DNA of 19,504 nucleotides from JAZGAE01 sp036475545 (GTDB taxonomy: Bacteria; Pseudomonadota; Alphaproteobacteria; DATDPM01): NCBI GenBank assembly GCA_036475545.1, contig JAZGAE010000158.1:1-19504 (forward strand), read 5' to 3'. A model generated the notes under the pieces. It searched no databases. It saw only the letters and a list, made by a program, of their open reading frames with translations, and was not told the DNA's origin. Both the position numbers and the translations under genes were made by a program. Every line of letters begins with the position of its first letter. Positions within the stretch are counted from its first letter, which is position 1. Positions 15,613 through 19,504 of the stretch are shown piece after piece.

Positions 15613-16902
15613 ATGCGTCGTTCAGCCTATCTCCTTCACACCACCAAGGAGACCCCCGCCGAAGCCCAGATCGCCTCCCACCGCTTGATGCTGCGGGCGG
15701 GCATGATCCGGCAGTCCAGCGCCGGCATCTATTCGTGGTTGCCGCTGGGCCTGCGGGTGCTGAGACGGGTGGAGCAGATCGTGCGGGAGGAGCAGGACGC
15801 GGCGGGCTGCCAGGAGCTCCTGATGCCTACCATCCAGCCGGCGGATCTCTGGCGCGAGAGCGGCCGCTACGACGACTACGGCGAGGAGATGCTGCGCATC
15901 GCCGATCGCCACGGCCGCGACATGCTGTACGGCCCCACCCACGAGGAGGTAATCACCGACATCTTCAGAAGTTGCATCAAGAGCTACCGCGATCTCCCTA
16001 AAAACCTTTATCAAATTCAATGGAAGTTCCGGGACGAGGTGCGCCCGCGCTTCGGCGTAATGCGGGGGCGCGAGTTCCTGATGAAGGACAACTACTCCTT
16101 CGATCTGGACCTGGAGGGGGCCAAGCGGTCGTACGACAACATGTACCGGGCGTACTTGAAGACGTTTGCCCGCATGGGGCTCGCCACCATTCCGGTGAAG
16201 GCCGATCCCGGCGCCATCGGCGGCGAGATGAGCCACGAGTTCCACGTCCTCGCGGAGACCGGCGAGAGCCGGATCTTCTACGACGCGGCCTTCGACGAGC
16301 TGGCGCGCGACGGCGGCGAGCCCGACATCGAGAAGCTGAAGTCCCTCTACGCCGCGGCGGAGGAGAAGCACGACCCGGAGGCCTGCCCGGTGCCGCCGGA
16401 GCGGCTGCGCTCGGCCCGCGGCATCGAGGTCGGCCACATCTTCTATTTCGGCAAGAAGTACTCCGAGCCCATGGGGGCGGTGGTGGCGGGCCCCGACGGC
16501 GAGCCGATCACGGTGGAGATGGGCTCCTACGGCATCGGGGTGACGAGGCTTCCCGCCGCCATCATCGAGGCGAGCCACGATACCGCCGGCATCGTCTGGC
16601 CCGAGAGCGTGGCCCCGTTCAAGGTCGGCGTGATCAACCTCAGGGCGGGCGACGGGGCGTGCGACCGGGCCTCGGAGCACATCTACGCCTCGCTTCAAGA
16701 CGCCGGTGTCGAGGTCCTGTACGACGACCGCGAGGAAAGCCCGGGCGCCAAGTTCGCCGACATGGACCTCATTGGCCTGCCGTGGCAGGTGATCGTCGGG
16801 CCGCGGGGCGTGAAGGCCGGGACCGTGGAGCTCAAGGAGCGCGCCACCGGCGCCCGCGAGGAGCTCTCGGCCGAGTCCGCCCTGGCGCGGCTCACGGGCT
16901 GA
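15613..16902 (+). CDS. proS: Prolyl-tRNA synthetase, short form without editing insertion
   Basis: Charges tRNA-Pro with proline (429 aa, class II synthetase). The N-terminus AYLLHTTKETPAEAQIASHRLMLRAGMIRQSSAGIY is typical. Motif 2 is FRDEVRPRFGVMRGREF (139-155) and motif 3 is GIGVTRLPAAIIE (307-319). An anticodon-binding domain fills about 335-429. In E. coli an editing domain of about 180 residues sits between motifs 2 and 3. Here that interval holds only a remnant of about 50 residues (225-275), the usual alphaproteobacterial form, so mischarged Ala-tRNA-Pro must be cleared by a separate protein. Start ATG 15613 has AGAGGA six to seven bases upstream. lolC follows after 3 bases. Confidence 0.97.
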   Translation: MRRSAYLLHTTKETPAEAQIASHRLMLRAGMIRQSSAGIYSWLPLGLRVLRRVEQIVREEQDAAGCQELLMPTIQPADLWRESGRYDDYGEEMLRIADRHGRDMLYGPTHEEVITDIFRSCIKSYRDLPKNLYQIQWKFRDEVRPRFGVMRGREFLMKDNYSFDLDLEGAKRSYDNMYRAYLKTFARMGLATIPVKADPGAIGGEMSHEFHVLAETGESRIFYDAAFDELARDGGEPDIEKLKSLYAAAEEKHDPEACPVPPERLRSARGIEVGHIFYFGKKYSEPMGAVVAGPDGEPITVEMGSYGIGVTRLPAAIIEASHDTAGIVWPESVAPFKVGVINLRAGDGACDRASEHIYASLQDAGVEVLYDDREESPGAKFADMDLIGLPWQVIVGPRGVKAGTVELKERATGAREELSAESALARLTG

Positions 16903-16905
16903 GCG

Positions 16906-18153
16906 ATGCCGTTCGGCCCCTTCGAGCGCATGGTGGCGGCCCGGTACCTGAGGCCGCGCCGCCGCGAGGGGTTCATCTCGGTCATCGCCGGCTTCTCGCT
17001 CCTCGGCATCGCGCTGGGGGTGGCGACCCTCATCATCGTCATGGCGGTGATGAACGGCTTCCGCGAGGAGCTCATGGGCCGGATTCTCGGGCTCAACGGC
17101 CACCTCGGCGTTTACGCTATGACGGGCGAGTTCAAGGACTTCGACGCCGTGGCCGAGACCGTGAGAGGCATTCCCGCCGTCGTCTCGGTCACGCCGATCA
17201 TCGAGGGACAGGTCATGACCACCGCGCGCGGCAAGACCTCGGGCGCCGTGGTCCGCGGCATCCGGCCGGAGGATTTCCGCGGCCGCGCCATCTTCGCCGA
17301 CAACGTCAAGGCCGGCTCGCTCGAGGACTTCGCGGGCGCGGACGCCGTCGCGGTCGGAAGCCGGCTCGCCCAGAGACTCGGGCTCGGCCCCGGCGACGAG
17401 ATCACGCTGATCTCGCCCCAGGGCCGCGCCACCGTCTTCGGCACCGTGCCGCGCATGCGGGCCTACAAGATCGCCGCCACCTTCGAGGTTGGCATGTACG
17501 AGTACGACAGCAGCTTCGTCTACATGCCGCTCGCGGCGGCGCAGGTTTACTTCCGCCTGCCCGGGGCGGTGAACTCGCTCGAGGTGATGGTGGCGGACGC
17601 GGACCAGGTGCATGAGGTGCGCAGCGCCATCGCCGGGGCGTTGGGGGCCAGCGTTCGGATGCTCGACTGGCAGCAGGCGAACGCCGCCTTCTTCAACGCC
17701 ATCAAGGTGGAACGCAACGTCATGTTCCTGATCCTGGCGCTGATCATCCTGGTGGCGGCCTTCAACATCATCTCCAGCCTCATCATGCTGGTTAAGGACA
17801 AGGGCCAGGACATCGCGATTCTCAGGACCATGGGGGCCACCAGGGGAATGGTCATGCGCATCTTCTTCCTCAACGGCGCCACCGTGGGCGTGGTGGGCAC
17901 CTTGGCCGGCTTCGTTCTGGGACTGGCGTTCTCCACCAACATCGAGGTCATCCAAGGCTGGCTCGAGGTGCTCACCGGAACCGAGCTGTTCGCCGCCGAG
18001 ATCTACTTCCTCTCGCAGCTGCCGGCGAAGGTGGACCCCCTCGAGGTGGCGTCGGTCGTGGTCATGGCGCTGGCGCTCTCCTTCGTGGCGACGCTCTATC
18101 CCTCGTGGCGGGCGGCGCGGCTCGACCCGGTGGAGGCGCTCCGCTATGAGTGA
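16906..18153 (+). CDS. lolC: Lipoprotein-releasing ABC transporter permease (LolC/LolE family)
   Basis: Inner-membrane permease (415 aa) that, with LolD, extracts outer-membrane lipoproteins from the inner membrane and hands them to LolA. It has one N-terminal helix (about 23-48), a large periplasmic domain (about 50-265) and three C-terminal helices (about 271-296, 319-344, 380-400). The family ending YPSWRAARLDPVEALRYE is intact, as is the coupling region DKGQDIAILRTMGAT (298-312). Many alphaproteobacteria have a single LolC/E-type permease that probably works as a homodimer, and no second permease is seen here. It overlaps lolD by 8 bases, implying coupled translation. Confidence 0.95.
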   Translation: MPFGPFERMVAARYLRPRRREGFISVIAGFSLLGIALGVATLIIVMAVMNGFREELMGRILGLNGHLGVYAMTGEFKDFDAVAETVRGIPAVVSVTPIIEGQVMTTARGKTSGAVVRGIRPEDFRGRAIFADNVKAGSLEDFAGADAVAVGSRLAQRLGLGPGDEITLISPQGRATVFGTVPRMRAYKIAATFEVGMYEYDSSFVYMPLAAAQVYFRLPGAVNSLEVMVADADQVHEVRSAIAGALGASVRMLDWQQANAAFFNAIKVERNVMFLILALIILVAAFNIISSLIMLVKDKGQDIAILRTMGATRGMVMRIFFLNGATVGVVGTLAGFVLGLAFSTNIEVIQGWLEVLTGTELFAAEIYFLSQLPAKVDPLEVASVVVMALALSFVATLYPSWRAARLDPVEALRYE

Positions 18154-18859
18154 GGGCGGCACGCCCAAGGGCGCGCGCAGGGGCGCGGCCGCGCTCGAGC
18201 TCGACGCCGTCGTCCACGGCTACACCCAGGGCGAGATACGCCTGGAGGTTCTGCGCGGCACCTCGCTCGCCGTGAAGCCGGGCGAGATCGTGGCGCTGGT
18301 GGGGCCCTCGGGCTCCGGCAAGTCGACGCTCTTGCACATCGCGGGCCTCTTGGAACGCCCCGAGGGCGGCGAGGTGGTGGTGGAGGGAACGCCGTGCGGC
18401 GGGCTCTCGGACGACCGCCGCACCGGGCTCAGGCGCGAGCGGCTCGGCTTCGTCTACCAGTTCCACCACCTGCTGCCCGAGTTCTCGGCGCTCGGGAACG
18501 TCATGCTGCCGCAGATGATCGCGGGCCGCCCCCGCGCCGGGGCCACGCCCCGGGCCTTGGAGCTTCTGGACATGATGGGGTTGGCCGCGCGCGTGGAGCA
18601 TCGGCCGGCCCAGCTCTCGGGCGGCGAGCAGCAGCGCGTCGCCGTCGCCCGCGCCATGGCCAATGAGCCTTCGGTGCTGCTGATGGACGAGCCCACCGGC
18701 AACCTGGACCAGCACACGGCCGACGAGGTGTTCGCCGAGATCATCACGCTGGTGCGCGAGACCGGCATCGCCGCGCTCGTTGCCACCCACAACCCGGACC
18801 TGGCCGCGCGCATGGACCGCACCGTGCTCATCCAGGAAGGGAAGCTGGTCGCGGCCTGA
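18146..18859 (+). CDS. lolD: Lipoprotein-releasing system ATP-binding protein
   Basis: ATPase partner of the LolC permease (237 aa, cytoplasmic face). All ABC motifs are intact: Walker A GPSGSGKST (53-61), Q-loop Gln105 in VYQFHHLLPEFSA, signature LSGGEQQRVAVARA (157-170), Walker B VLLMDEP (177-183), TGNLD D-loop, and His215 switch in ATHN. The QFHHLLPEF segment is typical of LolD within the MacB-like group. The ATG at 18146 lies within the end of lolC. After the stop, a 290-base spacer separates it from dnaE. Confidence 0.96.
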   Translation: MSEGGTPKGARRGAAALELDAVVHGYTQGEIRLEVLRGTSLAVKPGEIVALVGPSGSGKSTLLHIAGLLERPEGGEVVVEGTPCGGLSDDRRTGLRRERLGFVYQFHHLLPEFSALGNVMLPQMIAGRPRAGATPRALELLDMMGLAARVEHRPAQLSGGEQQRVAVARAMANEPSVLLMDEPTGNLDQHTADEVFAEIITLVRETGIAALVATHNPDLAARMDRTVLIQEGKLVAA

Positions 18860-19077
18860 AGGCAGGTTCGCTCGGGCCAAACGCCTTCTTGGGTCAAGGC
18901 CCCTGGAAACACCCGCCGCGCCGGGGCGGGGTCCCGCCGGGCCGGGGCGCACCGGTCACGGCACGGATCCCCTACTGTCAGGGCAAGGCGCGCCGTCCAT
19001 GGGCCGCATCCCGCTCTCGCTGACCCGTCGAGCATACGGCGGACGGTCGACGGGCGGGGGGTGGCTGCGGGAAAATT

Positions 19078-19086
19078 TGTTGTGGA
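19078..19086 (+). repeat. TGTTGTGGA direct repeat, copy 1
   Basis: TGTTGTGGA occurs at 19078-19086 and again at 19130-19138, 52 bases apart, both upstream of the dnaE start at 19150. The first copy overlaps the DnaA-box match. The second continues as ATCC and departs from the box. Two copies of one 9-mer in a short promoter region may mark a regulator site but could be chance. Confidence 0.35.
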
Positions 19087-19089
19087 TAA
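19081..19089 (-). promoter_or_regulatory. Perfect DnaA-box match upstream of dnaE
   Basis: TGTGGATAA at 19081-19089 is the exact reverse complement of the DnaA box consensus TTATCCACA. It sits in a local AT-rich patch (GAAAATTTGTTGTGGATAAC) 61 bases before the dnaE start codon. DnaA bound here could tie dnaE expression to replication. The match is seen directly; the regulatory role is inferred. Confidence 0.45.
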
Positions 19090-19129
19090 CCGGTGTAGGG
19101 CCGGCAACGTCCGCTGTCATCGGGGGCGC

Positions 19130-19138
19130 TGTTGTGGA
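19130..19138 (+). repeat. TGTTGTGGA direct repeat, copy 2
   Basis: Second copy of the 9-mer, ending 11 bases before the dnaE ATG. It matches a DnaA box at only six of nine positions over TGTGGAATC, so it would be at best a weak site. Confidence 0.3.
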
Positions 19139-19149
19139 ATCCTCGGGCC

Positions 19150-19504
19150 ATGCCCCACGCCGACTTCGTGCACCTGCGCGTCCACTCCGCCTATTCGCTG
19201 TCCGAGGGCGCGATCAAGATCAAGCACTTGGCCCAGCTCTGCCGTGCCCACGCCATGCCGGCGGTGGCCGTCACCGACAGCGCCAACCTGTTCGGCGCGC
19301 TTGAGTTCGCCGAGACTTGCGCGCAGGCGGGCGTCCAGCCCATCGTCGGGTGCGTGTTGAACCTGCGCCGCGACGGGGGCGGCCCCGCCCGCATTGGGAC
19401 CGGCGGCCTCCCTCCCGACCAGCTCGTGGTGCTGGTCCAGGACGAGGCGGGCTATAGGAACCTGATCAAGCTCGTAAGCCGCGCCTATCTCGAGAGCGAG
19501 GGCG
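19150..19504 (+). CDS. dnaE: DNA polymerase III subunit alpha (3' partial)
   Basis: Start of the replicative DNA polymerase catalytic subunit; 118 residues are visible and the frame is open at the window end. The N-terminal PHP domain is recognisable from FVHLRVHSAYSLSEGAIKI (His8 and His12 in the first metal-binding motif), AVAVTDSANLFGALEF (39-54) and GVQPIVGC (61-68), followed by LVVLVQDEAGYRNLIKLVSRAYLE. This pattern is DnaE1 rather than PolC or the error-prone ImuC/DnaE2, though the DnaE1 versus DnaE2 choice rests partly on context. The motif SAYSLSEGA is usual in alphaproteobacterial DnaE1. The Shine-Dalgarno is weak (GGAATCC). Confidence 0.93.
   Translation, partial: MPHADFVHLRVHSAYSLSEGAIKIKHLAQLCRAHAMPAVAVTDSANLFGALEFAETCAQAGVQPIVGCVLNLRRDGGGPARIGTGGLPPDQLVVLVQDEAGYRNLIKLVSRAYLESEG

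Larger units (their letters stand above)
18860..19149. other. Spacer between lolD and dnaE
   Basis: This 290-base spacer contains no credible gene. Its first half is very GC-rich, with short hairpin potential (GCCTT at 18883-18887 with AAGGC at 18896-18900; GGCGG at 18925-18929 with CCGCC at 18934-18938). No T-tract follows either, so a Rho-independent terminator is not supported. The second half holds an AT-rich patch with a DnaA-box match, listed separately, and presumably the dnaE promoter, whose -35 and -10 boxes I cannot place with confidence. Confidence 0.6.

Noticed and set aside
15622..18168. Very long open frame on the minus strand opposite proS, lolC and lolD
   Set aside because: High GC content produces long antisense frames. 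The translation is low-complexity (rich in His, Arg, Asp, Glu, Gly) and the + strand genes here are certain.
18919..18958. Intrinsic terminator after lolD
   Set aside because: Only short GC-rich stems are possible and no T-tract follows.

Overview
This window looks like core chromosome from a GC-rich alphaproteobacterium, most like the Rhodospirillales. The reasons are gene order (nuoG-N, birA, coaX, rnj, mce, a DUF1467 gene, proS, lolC, lolD, dnaE), the short ProS without an inserted editing domain, RNase J instead of an RNase E-centred arrangement, and a short NuoG. The taxon is inferred from synteny and protein style, not from a marker search. Every confident gene is on the + strand and no tRNA, rRNA or CRISPR array was seen.

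Positions 1-9552 hold the distal part of the complex I (NADH:quinone oxidoreductase) operon: nuoG (5' end outside the window), nuoH, I, J, K, L, M and N. They are tightly packed, with an overlap or a short gap between neighbours. Positions 9559-12799 continue co-directionally with a biotin-protein ligase lacking a DNA-binding domain (birA), type III pantothenate kinase (coaX) and ribonuclease J (rnj). The birA/coaX and coaX/rnj junctions overlap by a few bases, so translational coupling is likely. A candidate promoter and a GC-rich hairpin separate rnj from methylmalonyl-CoA epimerase (mce, 12862) and a small two-helix membrane protein (DUF1467).

Positions 13546-15612 are the accessory-looking part. 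They hold a 3-methyladenine DNA glycosylase (tag), a 38% GC island with two hairpins pointing in opposite directions, a gene for a predicted exported protein with an alanine-rich internal duplication, and a 208-bp inverted-repeat element bounded by TA dinucleotides. The left TA of that element is part of the stop codon of the alanine-rich gene.

Positions 15613-18859 return to the conserved cluster with proS, lolC and lolD (prolyl-tRNA synthetase and the lipoprotein-release ABC transporter). After a 290-bp spacer with a perfect DnaA-box match, dnaE (replicative DNA polymerase III alpha) begins at 19150 and runs off the window.

No clearly new multi-gene system is visible. The best leads are the inverted-repeat element at a stop codon, the AT-rich hairpin island (possibly a small RNA on the minus strand), and the alanine-rich exported protein.
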